From NCBI RefSeq assembly GCF_905397435.1, contig NZ_CAJPVI010000028.1, positions 1-64,000 of the forward strand: a DNA stretch of 64,000 nt, in the 5' to 3' direction. A program made the position numbers and the translations under genes. The first letter of the stretch is position 1. Each line of letters begins with the position of its first letter. This document shows positions 25,163-32,875 of the stretch, piece after piece. The DNA comes from Cupriavidus numazuensis (GTDB lineage Bacteria; Pseudomonadota; Gammaproteobacteria; Burkholderiales; Burkholderiaceae). The notes under the pieces were generated by a model that was not told the DNA's origin, searched no databases, and saw nothing but the letters and a program-made list of their open reading frames with translations.

Positions 25163-26449
25163 TTAGCGGGCGTAGCCGAGCACGCCCGGCAGCCAGGTCG
25201 AGAGGGCGGGGACGTAGGTCAGGAGCATGAGAACGCTCAGCAGCGCTATGAGCATGCCTTTCATCTCACGGACCATTCTCCCCATCGGTACTTCGGATAC
25301 CACCGAGGTCACAAACAGGAGGCCCCCTACCGGCGGTGTGATCATCCCGAGTGTCAGGTTGACAATGACGACGATCGCGAACTGCAGCGGGGCAATGCCG
25401 GCGGCGTCAGCCAGGGGAGCGAGGATGGGCACCATGATCATGACCCCGGGAAGGGGTTCGATGAAGATGCCCACCAAGAGTAGTAACACGTTGACGGCGA
25501 GGAGCAGTTCGATGGGCGAGAGGTGAAGCCCGGCAATCCATGTTCCGATCAACTGGGGGATCTGTCCAACGGTCAGCATCCATGCGAACACGGCCGATGT
25601 TCCGACGATGAACAGAATGGATGCAGTCATGAGCGCGGTGCGGAAGAGAATCGCCGGAAGCATCTCGACGTGTAGCGTCTTGTAGACGAATCGACCGACG
25701 AGCAACGCGTAGAACACTGCAACCGCAGACGCCTCCGTGGGGGTGAAGATCCCAAAGTGAATACCACCGAGAATGATGAAGGGCAACATGAGCGCAGGGA
25801 GCGCCCTGAGGAACAGGGTAAACAGCGGGCGCGGATCTAGGAGCTCCGCACTGCTGCGATAGTTTCGCCGCACGCTCACGATGTGATTGACCACGACGAG
25901 TGAAGCGGCGATGAGTAGCCCTGGAACGATTCCGGCGAGGAATAGCCCGGTCATCGTGACGCCGTCATCAGTCAAGGAATAGATGATCATGATGATCGAC
26001 GGCGGGATGATGGGGCCCACGATGGCGGTCGATGCGGTCAGGGCGGCGGCATACGCATCGCTGTATCCCGCGCGCTTCATCATCCGGATAAGCATGGCAC
26101 CGGGGCCGGCCGCATCCGCGAGCGCGGATCCGCTGATGCCCGAGAAGAAGGTCAGCGTCAGGATGTTGGCATGGCCGAGGCCACCTCGGCGCTTACCGAC
26201 CAAGCGCGCGGCAAACGTCAGAAGGACGTCCGTAAGTGCGCCACCCGACATTAGCTCTGCCGCCAGGATGAAGAACGGCATCGCGAGCAACGGAAAGCTG
26301 TCCAAACCGCTGAACAGGTTTTGCACCACGACCAGGCCGCTGAGGCTCGGCTGCATGGCAACCGCAAGCAACCCAGCGATTAGCATGGCAAAGGCGATTG
26401 GGACGCCGAGTCCCATGAGGCCGACAAACGATGCAGCAAGGACTAGATT
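25163..26449 (-). CDS. dctM: TRAP transporter large permease DctM
   Basis: This 428-residue large membrane subunit of a TRAP importer drives Na+-coupled uptake together with DctQ and DctP. It has about twelve hydrophobic segments. Family marks are the start GLGVPIAFAMLIAGLLAV, FFSGISGSALADAAGPGAML and TASTAIVGPIIPPSIIMI, plus the symmetric second half IFVGTSAVFAWM and LTLGMITPPVGGLLF. I chose the ATG at 26449, preceded by GGAGACTCG; the frame is open 20 codons more but without family similarity. It is 13 bases behind dctQ. Confidence 0.92.
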   Translation of the reverse strand, partial: NLVLAASFVGLMGLGVPIAFAMLIAGLLAVAMQPSLSGLVVVQNLFSGLDSFPLLAMPFFILAAELMSGGALTDVLLTFAARLVGKRRGGLGHANILTLTFFSGISGSALADAAGPGAMLIRMMKRAGYSDAYAAALTASTAIVGPIIPPSIIMIIYSLTDDGVTMTGLFLAGIVPGLLIAASLVVVNHIVSVRRNYRSSAELLDPRPLFTLFLRALPALMLPFIILGGIHFGIFTPTEASAVAVFYALLVGRFVYKTLHVEMLPAILFRTALMTASILFIVGTSAVFAWMLTVGQIPQLIGTWIAGLHLSPIELLLAVNVLLLLVGIFIEPLPGVMIMVPILAPLADAAGIAPLQFAIVVIVNLTLGMITPPVGGLLFVTSVVSEVPMGRMVREMKGMLIALLSVLMLLTYVPALSTWLPGVLGYAR

Positions 26450-26462
26450 CATTCGAGTCTCC

Positions 26463-27008
26463 TTACAGCGCTTGTGGATCAAAGTTGTCGACTTTTTCCC
26501 ACTCGCCACTCTGGATCCACTGGCGTGCCACCGTGAGCAGGTGGAGCAGCGTGAGGACGGCGCCGATGGGGATGGCCAGATAGACTTGTCCGTAGGACCA
26601 GCCCAGTACAGGCGTCTCTTGCTCCCAAGCGAAGTCGGAATACTGCACGCCTAGCACCACCAGAACGATCAGAGCTGCGGCGATCGTTAGCACTATCGCG
26701 GCCCGAAGCGTGCGCGCTGCCTTCGCCGGAAAGGCCTTGGCCAGATTGTCGATGGCGATATGGCCTCCAACACGCAGAGCAAAGCCGGCACCGAGAAAGG
26801 TCGTCCAGATCATCATGTAGCGTGTCAGCTCTTCCACCCAGACCAATGAGTAGGAGAGCACGTAGCGCGCACCGACGTTTGCGATGACAAGCACCGACAT
26901 GACCGCGACGAGGGTTATGAGTAACCAGCGATTCGCTGCCAATAGCCAATCTTCCCACGGGCGCTTCGATGAAAATGCGCGGGGGCTTGCATACTGCTCA
27001 ACACTCAT
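26463..27008 (-). CDS. dctQ: TRAP transporter small permease DctQ
   Basis: This 181-residue small membrane subunit has four hydrophobic segments (about residues 25-50, 60-80, 100-125 and 140-165). The family motif YSLVWVEELTRYMMIWTTFL is followed by GAGFALRVGGHIAIDNL. It joins DctM to form the TRAP permease. I chose the ATG at 27008, with GGAGACC just upstream, which gives the normal length of about 160-190; the longer frame adds a polar stretch with no similarity. It lies 38 bases behind the aldolase gene, with dctM next. Confidence 0.9.
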   Translation of the reverse strand: MSVEQYASPRAFSSKRPWEDWLLAANRWLLITLVAVMSVLVIANVGARYVLSYSLVWVEELTRYMMIWTTFLGAGFALRVGGHIAIDNLAKAFPAKAARTLRAAIVLTIAAALIVLVVLGVQYSDFAWEQETPVLGWSYGQVYLAIPIGAVLTLLHLLTVARQWIQSGEWEKVDNFDPQAL

Positions 27009-27046
27009 GGGAGGTCTCCGGTGATTGAGGGGCAACGCGCGCCTTG

Positions 27047-27838
27047 TTAACACTGATATCCAGGGCTCACCCGATCCAGCCTGCGAAGGAGCGCTGGCCA
27101 CGGCAAGGATCCATCCAGGTGCTTCGGCGTGCCGCGCATCCGCAGGTTGGTCTCTTCAATCATCCGAAGCGTCTTTGCTTCGACCTCCGGTGTCACATGT
27201 TCCAACTCCACACCGCTGCTTTGCGCCTTGATCTGGATCTCGCATGAACGCTGCAGCATGTACATGCGGACGAAGGCATCGGCGATGGTTTCACCGCAGG
27301 TGAGCAGGCCATGGTTAGGAAGGATGAGGTAGAACTTGTCCCCGAGATCGCGTTGCAGGCGAGCGCGCTCGTCGTCGTCAAGCGCAATGCCCTCATACGG
27401 ATGGTAGGCCAAGCTGCCCCGGATGAAGATCGCTTGTTGGGAGAGCGGAAGGAGGCCGCCTTTCTGCATGGAGACGGCGATGCCATCGGCCGTGTGCGTG
27501 TGAAGTGCACATCCAACATCCGGGCGAGCGTCGTGAATGGCGCCGTGAATCAGGAAGCCGGCGGGATTGACATCGTAGGGTCTGTCCGTAAGCTTGTTAC
27601 CTTCACGGTCGATCTTGACGAGACTCGATGCGGTAATTTCATCGAACATCAATCCGTAAGGATTGATCAGGAACTCTTCGGTCCCTGGAACCTTCGCGGA
27701 GATGTGCGTGTAGACCAGATCTTCCCATCGAAACAAAGTCAGTAGCCGATAGCAGGCTGCCAGATCGACGCGGGTCTTCCATTCCTCGGGGGAAACCTGC
27801 TTTTGGAGTGCTGTGGGCGCGAATGCGGGCGAATTCAT
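27047..27838 (-). CDS. Class II aldolase/adducin-family protein
   Basis: This 263-residue protein belongs to the Zn-dependent class II aldolase/adducin fold (fuculose-phosphate aldolase, ribulose-5-P epimerase relatives). The metal-binding residues appear as HTHTADGIAV (first two His) and PNHGLLTCGETI (third His). The N-terminal AACYRLLTLFRWEDLVYTHI is typical of the bacterial class II aldolase/adducin proteins found in catabolic operons. It would cleave or decarboxylate a hydroxy acid in the cytosol. It sits between SBP2 and the TRAP genes on one strand. A perfect hairpin separates it from the SBP gene upstream. Confidence 0.88.
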   Translation of the reverse strand: MNSPAFAPTALQKQVSPEEWKTRVDLAACYRLLTLFRWEDLVYTHISAKVPGTEEFLINPYGLMFDEITASSLVKIDREGNKLTDRPYDVNPAGFLIHGAIHDARPDVGCALHTHTADGIAVSMQKGGLLPLSQQAIFIRGSLAYHPYEGIALDDDERARLQRDLGDKFYLILPNHGLLTCGETIADAFVRMYMLQRSCEIQIKAQSSGVELEHVTPEVEAKTLRMIEETNLRMRGTPKHLDGSLPWPALLRRLDRVSPGYQC

Positions 27839-27873
27839 GGACCTATCTCCTCGATTTCAGGCAATGCAGTTGG

Positions 27874-27898
27874 AAGACCCCGAAGGGCTCGGGGTCTT
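27874..27898 (-). terminator. Hairpin between SBP 2 and the aldolase gene
   Basis: AAGACCCCGA and TCGGGGTCTT form a perfect 10-bp stem with a 5-base loop in the 94-bp gap after the SBP stop. No T-run follows on the minus strand. As after hyuB, it may favour high SBP expression over the downstream genes. Confidence 0.5.
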
Positions 27899-27932
27899 GG
27901 AAGGAATGCGGTGCGTGGAACGCGATGCGAAA

Positions 27933-29072
27933 TTACTGGGGATCGCTTACCTTGGTTACGAAGTTCATTTCCTTCGTCCCCTTCTTGAAGTTGACGACGG
28001 TCACTTCGTGTACGCCATTGCCGCCCGCATCAAAGGAGAACTGGCCGGCAACCCCCTGGTAGTTCTTCACGCTACCGAGATACTCGCGCAGCTTCTGCGG
28101 GTCGGTGCCGACTTTGCGTAGTCCGTCGGCGAGGATCATTGCGCCGTCGTAATAGACAGCGGCGTAGCTATCCGCGTCGATCTTGTATTTGGCCTTGTAA
28201 TCCTTCACGAACTTGGCTGCGTGGGGATTGGTGTCAAGCATGACATCGATGACGCCCCACACATTTTCGAGATCGGACGGTGACATCAGTTGCATGGCCG
28301 ACGGCAGGAACGTGCCAGAGGCTGCGACCACGGGTTGCTTGAGTCCCAACGTCTTGATCTGGCGAAGCAGAAGTGCGCCGTCCTGTGGAAAGCTCAGGGC
28401 AATGATCGCATCCGCACCCTTGTTCTTTAGATTGAGCAACTGGGCGGACATGTCCTTGTCCGTGCCGCCATACGCTTCCATGCCAGCCACTTTGATACCC
28501 GAGTCTTCCAGTTGCTTCGCCGCGGCCTTTGCTGCGCCTTGCCCGAAATCGTTCTGGATGTAGATGATCCCAGGCTTACTGGCATTTAGTCCCGTCTTGA
28601 CGAATCGGGCGATGGCTTGCGCGGCGGTGGTATCCGCCGGCCGAATCCGGAACATATAAGGGTTCTTCAGTGCACCAACTGCTTCTGCACCGCCTGCGTA
28701 CATCACGGGGATCTTTGCTTTCAATACCTCAGGTGCGACCGCAAGATTCTGCGTGCTGTAGCTGGAGAGAAATACAAACACTGGCTTGCGCTCCTGTACC
28801 AGCTTGATGAATGCATTCAGCGCAGTGGGATTGGACGATTGAGCGTCTTCGAAGACAAAGCGGATTGGCTTTCCATTGATGCCACCCGCCTTGTTGATTT
28901 CCTCTTCTGCCAGTCGAAGGGAGTTGTGATACTGCGTGCCGGACAATGCGGCTGGTCCGGTCAGCGGGACCGTGGCGCCCACCTCGATCGCCGATTGCCC
29001 GAACGAGGATGCACTTGCAATGCTGGCCGTCGCGACAAGAACCAGCTTGAACAACAGGGACTGCGTTTTCAT
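27933..29072 (-). CDS. ABC transporter substrate-binding protein 2, paralogue of SBP 1
   Basis: This 379-residue LivK-type periplasmic protein has a signal peptide cleaved around ASSFGQ. The mature sequence is strongly like SBP 1: IEVGATVPLTGPAALSGTQY, SLRLAEEEINKAGGINGKP and KPGIIYIQNDFGQGAAKAAA occur in both with few changes. No LivHMGF genes lie beside it, so it probably feeds the importer at 15.1-18.5 kb with a related ligand. Its promoter region carries the shared 43-bp block, about 270 bases upstream of the start, facing this gene. Differences are concentrated in the middle third, where ligand contacts usually lie. Confidence 0.92.
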   Translation of the reverse strand: MKTQSLLFKLVLVATASIASASSFGQSAIEVGATVPLTGPAALSGTQYHNSLRLAEEEINKAGGINGKPIRFVFEDAQSSNPTALNAFIKLVQERKPVFVFLSSYSTQNLAVAPEVLKAKIPVMYAGGAEAVGALKNPYMFRIRPADTTAAQAIARFVKTGLNASKPGIIYIQNDFGQGAAKAAAKQLEDSGIKVAGMEAYGGTDKDMSAQLLNLKNKGADAIIALSFPQDGALLLRQIKTLGLKQPVVAASGTFLPSAMQLMSPSDLENVWGVIDVMLDTNPHAAKFVKDYKAKYKIDADSYAAVYYDGAMILADGLRKVGTDPQKLREYLGSVKNYQGVAGQFSFDAGGNGVHEVTVVNFKKGTKEMNFVTKVSDPQ

Positions 29073-29344
29073 TCGTCGTGCTCCAAAGGGAGAAGTAGGG
29101 ACTTCGAAACAGAAAAGCTATTGCGTCGATGGTTGCCGCGGCTTCAGACGGTGAATCCGCTGCAGGCGGAAGTGCGGAATGTTCGGGTCGGTGAAGAGCC
29201 TTGCAATCGCAGAGCCGTGAACGAGTGTTTGGCGAGGGCGCACATTTTTGCGTCTAAGTCAGAGGATGCCTCGGTGTCGACTTTCTTCCTGATCGGGGCA
29301 GTGATCGGCCGGCTGACGTTCCTCATTCCGGCCTCTGAGTGCTT

Positions 29345-29410
29345 AGTTTCGAAAACCGAGACAGGAGGATCGATTTACGATAGTATGGGTCGGGTGCCGA
29401 TCGAACGCAA
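29345..29410 (-). promoter_or_regulatory. Shared promoter-operator copy 2 (SBP 2 promoter)
   Basis: Read on the minus strand, TTGCGT (29405-29410), 17 bp and CATACT (29382-29387) form the promoter. The conserved 43-bp block runs from the -10 to 29345, with GTCTCGGTTTTCGAAACT. On the plus strand GAGACA (29358-29363), 17 bp and TAGTAT (29381-29386) could drive IclR 2. The predicted leader to SBP 2 is about 300 bases; nothing else is recognised in 29073-29574. Confidence 0.7.
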
Positions 29411-29574
29411 TGTCTGGCGTACTAGGGCAACTACTGAGCGCGGCATTGGTGCGTCATAGCGGATGCACGCACCGCCAAGGAGCGGAAGGCTCGCCGTAGT
29501 GCACGCGATACCTGCGCTCTCTTGGCGGAGCGCATGGCCTCGGGGATCGGCGTGGTTGGAAGCAAGGAGCTAGG

Positions 29575-30339
29575 ATGAGTGAAGACACAAAGGGTCCGTT
29601 GGAACGCTATCTGTCCATCTTGGAAGTCGTCTTGGCATCCGGCAAGGGACTCACGGTAGCCGAGCTTGGGCAGATTCTCGATCTCCCCAAGGCGACGACG
29701 CATCGACTGCTGGCGGCCCTGAATGGCGCGAAGGTGCTGGATGTTGCGGAGGAGGGGCGCAGGACGTACCGCGCGGGGGCGCGGCTGGCGCGTATGCTGA
29801 CGCTGGGCACCGATGAGAATATGCTCATCAACTTTTGCCAGGTGGTCTGTAACGAGCTTGTCAATGAACTGGAGGAAACGTGTTATGTCGTGAAGCTGTC
29901 GTCGAAGTCCGCTTATGCGGTAGCGGTCGCCGTTACCGATCACAGCTATCGCCTTCATGTTATGCCTGGCTCTGAGATGCCGCTTCACGCGGCCGCGTCG
30001 TCGAGGATCCTGCTGGCTTATCAGGACGACGCTGCACGTCGCCGATATCTCGGTGCGCCGCTTGAAAAAATCACACCGCTGACAAAAGTCAGACTGGCCG
30101 ACGTGCTAGCAACGATTAACGAGGCACGGCGGAATGGGTACGCCACATGTCTCGGTGAGGTCGATCCTTCGACCATGGCATATGCGGTGCCGGTCTTCTC
30201 TCCGGGTGGCGTCATTTATGCCGTAGGCGTAACTGGTCCGCAATTCCGGATCAGCAAATGGCCGCATGATGAGCTCTTGCAGCGACTCCGGAGCGCGGCA
30301 GACAAGCTTCGGCGAATGCTCGAAATGTCCACGTCCTGA
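29575..30339 (+). CDS. IclR-family transcriptional regulator 2
   Basis: This 254-residue IclR regulator is a clear duplicate of IclR 1 at 9161-9931. Both share GPLERYLSILEVVLAS, ILDLPK, LINFCQVVCNELVNELEET and CYVVKL, and the effector-domain LHAAASSRILLAY. The N-terminal winged helix reads GLTVAELGQILDLPKATTHR. The ATG has AAGGAG seven bases upstream. It is divergent from SBP 2 across a 502-bp gap that contains the shared operator. The two paralogues may bind the same sites and answer to different effectors, or form mixed oligomers; both ideas are inference. Confidence 0.9.
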   Translation: MSEDTKGPLERYLSILEVVLASGKGLTVAELGQILDLPKATTHRLLAALNGAKVLDVAEEGRRTYRAGARLARMLTLGTDENMLINFCQVVCNELVNELEETCYVVKLSSKSAYAVAVAVTDHSYRLHVMPGSEMPLHAAASSRILLAYQDDAARRRYLGAPLEKITPLTKVRLADVLATINEARRNGYATCLGEVDPSTMAYAVPVFSPGGVIYAVGVTGPQFRISKWPHDELLQRLRSAADKLRRMLEMSTS

Positions 30340-30375
30340 GACACGGACGCAGACCCCGGTCATATAGAGCTCGAG

Positions 30376-31231
30376 GTGCTGACTGATGCGGTGCGTAGGG
30401 CTCTGGAACACACATCAATGGGGGCATCTATGTCGAAACATCTCGCCGCCTGCCGGACAGAGGCGGCGCCCGCCCGCGCGCGATATCGGGGAGGCGATGT
30501 CCAGCCGACCGCCGGCGTGGCGCCAGGCATGACGCAGGTCAACATCATCGCGCTACTGCAGGACTGGGCCTGGGACTTCCTCCTTTTTGCGCAGCGAAGC
30601 GCGAAAGCCTGTCCCGTTCTGGATGTCATCGACGCCGGCGGATATCGCAGCGCAATGGCGGAGGGGGCCGACATCCGCAGTGACCTGCCGTTGTATAGCG
30701 TCTGGCGCAACGGGACGCTGGTAGAGGAAATCGCCGATGCCACCGGGCTGTGGCATGACCCGACCCCGACGTGGTGACATTTCTTATCGGATGTAGCTTC
30801 ACATTTGAGAGCGCACCGATCGATGCTGGGATCGGAATCCGGCATGTCGCGAGGAGGCCACGAACGTCCCGATGTATCTCACAAACCGAATGTGCCGGCC
30901 GGCGGGCCGATTGCGCGGCCCGATGGTGGTGTCGATGAGGCCGCTGCCCGCGGGCCGAGTTGCTGATGCCGTGGCGATTAGTAGTGGCTATCCTTCGGTG
31001 CACGGAGCACCCGTTCACGTCGGTAACCCTGGTGCGCTTGGCATCGCGGACTTGGCCCGCCCGGATTTCGGGGACCCGGTACGCGTACAGGACGGCGAAA
31101 TTCCCGTGTTCTGGGCTTGCGGCGTAACGCCTCAGGCAGCGGTGATGGCGTCGTTGGTGCCGTTTGCCATTACCCATGCGCCGGGGCACATGTTCATCAC
31201 AGATGTACCCCATAGTACGTACCACGCCTGA
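30376..31231 (+). pseudogene. D-glutamate cyclase-like (DUF1445) hydro-lyase, frameshifted
   Basis: Three frames together give one DUF1445 (Pfam D-Glu_cyclase) protein of about 280 residues. Frame 1 (to about 30772) has PTAGVAPGMTQVNIIALLQD and SDLPLYSVWRNGTLVEE. A second frame (30774 to about 30845) has TFLIGCSFTFESAPIDAGIG. A third (to 31231) has NVPMYLTNRMCRPAGRLRGP, ACGVTPQAAVMASLVPFAIT and APGHMFITDVP. Each step shifts the reading frame in the same sense (one base lost or two gained). The order and completeness show a recently broken gene, or two sequencing errors. The first ATG at 30376 is arbitrary; 30430 is also possible. It is downstream of IclR 2 on the same strand. Confidence 0.75.
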
Positions 31232-31255
31232 CTGACGGACGCCGATCCGTTGATT

Positions 31256-31287
31256 GATGGCGCCGGATCCAAGGGACTGGCGCCATC
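31256..31287 (-). terminator. Hairpin downstream of the porin gene
   Basis: GATGGCGCC and GGCGCCATC form a 9-bp stem with a 14-base loop, just after the porin stop on the minus strand. No T-run follows. It is also placed to face the end of the DUF1445 gene from the other side. Confidence 0.4.
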
Positions 31288-31292
31288 TCGGT

Positions 31293-32417
31293 TCAGAACC
31301 GGGTACGCATGCCCATGCCAACGCCGGTTCGGGTCGATGCGCCTCCAAACGGCCCCAGAGGGCTATTGGGATCCGTTACGGAGGCGCCGCTCAACTTGCC
31401 GCGGTCGGCTTCCAGATAGACATCCGTGCGCTTCGAGAGGCTATACATTGCAACCAGGTAAGCCGTTTGCAGGATACCCGACGCGCCCTGCGCGGCACCG
31501 GCGACGTTGTCACGCATGTATGTCGCCACGAATCGCCAAGCGGGAGTCGGTTGGTAGGTCAGGCCGATTACGCCCATGCGATCGTGGCGACGCGACGTCT
31601 GGGTTCCCGGGCCGAGGACGGTGTTTGCATTGCTGCCGATATTGGTGTTGGCCAGCGGCGTGCTGGTACCGCTTGCCCCGACAATGAAACCCGCATCGCG
31701 GTGGGAATCGACGTAGTAGGCGTGGGCCGTGAACTGGCCAAAGGAATATTTGCCACCCGCTGTCCACAGCAGGAGGTCATTGCCATTGGCATCGCGAGAT
31801 TGCTGGCCGGCGCCGCCAAAGAGCAGATTACCCGCTTCATAGGTCGTAGCGAATTGCATGGTTCTGCCACGCGCGGCGTTGCCTGACTGCTCGCCGAACG
31901 AGTACTGCGCGTTTACGGCGAGGCCTCCCCACTTGTTCGAGTAGTCGACCGTGTTGTCAAAGCGGATGCCGGTCAGAAAAACCTCCCAATTCTCTTCGGG
32001 ATAGTTGCCGGTGTTGATGGGGTCGACCTGTGCAAGAAAGGTATAGGCTGCGCCGTATTGGCGCCCGGCCTTCACCGTCCCCAGGTTTGCCGTCGACAGG
32101 CCGATCCAGGCCTGTCGCCCGAATAGTTGCCCCTGCTGGCCGATCTTCCCGGCATCCGAGGTGAAGCCACTCTCGAGCGCAAAGATAGCCTTGTTGCCCG
32201 CACCTAGGTCCTCGGCACCGCGCAGGCCCCAACGTGCACCGTTGAAGGCCCCTTCCGTTAGTGCGACTTGGCTGCGCGGCCCATTGGCGGTGGGTTGGTT
32301 TGTGGTGTAGCGAATTGTTGTATCGATGACCCCGTACAGGGTAACGCTCGACTGAGCATACGCAGTGCAAGCAGACAGCGCGGTGGCCAGCGCCATCCCA
32401 GTTTTCATGTACTTCAC
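31293..32417 (-). CDS. Gram-negative porin (Burkholderiales OmpC-like)
   Basis: This 374-residue outer-membrane porin has a signal peptide (MKYMKTGMALATALSACTAYA), then SSVTLYGVIDTTIRYTTN, the standard first strand of Burkholderiales general porins. Alternating hydrophobic strands follow. RWGLRGAEDLGAGNKAIFAL and FGRQAWIGLSTANLGTVKAG are family marks, and the protein ends in a terminal Phe (GMGMRTRF) as needed for BAM insertion. Presumably a trimer that admits the substrate of the locus. Its promoter is the third copy of the shared promoter-operator, linking it to hyuA and SBP 2 control. Confidence 0.92.
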   Translation of the reverse strand: MKYMKTGMALATALSACTAYAQSSVTLYGVIDTTIRYTTNQPTANGPRSQVALTEGAFNGARWGLRGAEDLGAGNKAIFALESGFTSDAGKIGQQGQLFGRQAWIGLSTANLGTVKAGRQYGAAYTFLAQVDPINTGNYPEENWEVFLTGIRFDNTVDYSNKWGGLAVNAQYSFGEQSGNAARGRTMQFATTYEAGNLLFGGAGQQSRDANGNDLLLWTAGGKYSFGQFTAHAYYVDSHRDAGFIVGASGTSTPLANTNIGSNANTVLGPGTQTSRRHDRMGVIGLTYQPTPAWRFVATYMRDNVAGAAQGASGILQTAYLVAMYSLSKRTDVYLEADRGKLSGASVTDPNSPLGPFGGASTRTGVGMGMRTRF

Positions 32418-32568
32418 GAATCTTTCTCCAATAATTTTTCAGTGTAGGAACCGAGCAACGCAGCAACCCCTCAGATGAGCGGTGGGCCAACGGCTCGTTT
32501 ATGAACGCCGACTCTGGACGGACGGCTTCGCGCTAACGTTTGTCTGACCTTGGTCCATCGTGTCTGCT

Positions 32569-32634
32569 AGTATCGAAATACGAGACGACAAGATCGATTA
32601 ATGATATTATGGTGGGCTCCCTTTTCCAAGGCAA
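32569..32634 (-). promoter_or_regulatory. Shared promoter-operator copy 3 (porin promoter)
   Basis: On the minus strand TTGCCT (32629-32634), 17 bp and CATAAT (32606-32611) form the promoter. The conserved block ends at 32569 with GTCTCGTATTTCGATACT. The predicted leader to the porin start is about 180 bases. Unlike copies 1 and 2, no regulator gene lies on the other side. Confidence 0.7.
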
Positions 32635-32875
32635 TGATGCCGGGATTAGGACTAGTACTAATCCCGGCTCTGGTGTGAGTGCCATGGCATGGCTGCGCCC
32701 AGGCGTCATCGGCAATGCACCGGAGGGCCCGAGGAAAGAGAAGGGGACTTGCCGTCGTCGAAGACGGCAGAGGGGACAGGGGGGTGGACCGGCGATGGGG
32801 GGCGTTATCCGACGATCCGTCGACCGCAAGCAGGCGAGGGCCGGGATTTTCCCGGCCTTGCCCGCGCGGGTGTGG
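32635..32875. other. Gene-free stretch with several hairpins
   Basis: No gene is seen between the porin promoter and the MFS stop. GCCGGGATTAG and CTAATCCCGGC form an 11-bp stem (32639-32668). TGCCGTC and GACGGCA form a second near 32750. GGCCGGG and CCCGGCC form a third near 32839-32857, just after the MFS stop on the minus strand, and this is the likely MFS terminator. Confidence 0.45.

Noticed and set aside
28617..29459. Plus-strand frame of 280 codons
   Set aside because: Antisense to SBP 2 for most of its length, Cys/Arg-rich and without domain similarity.
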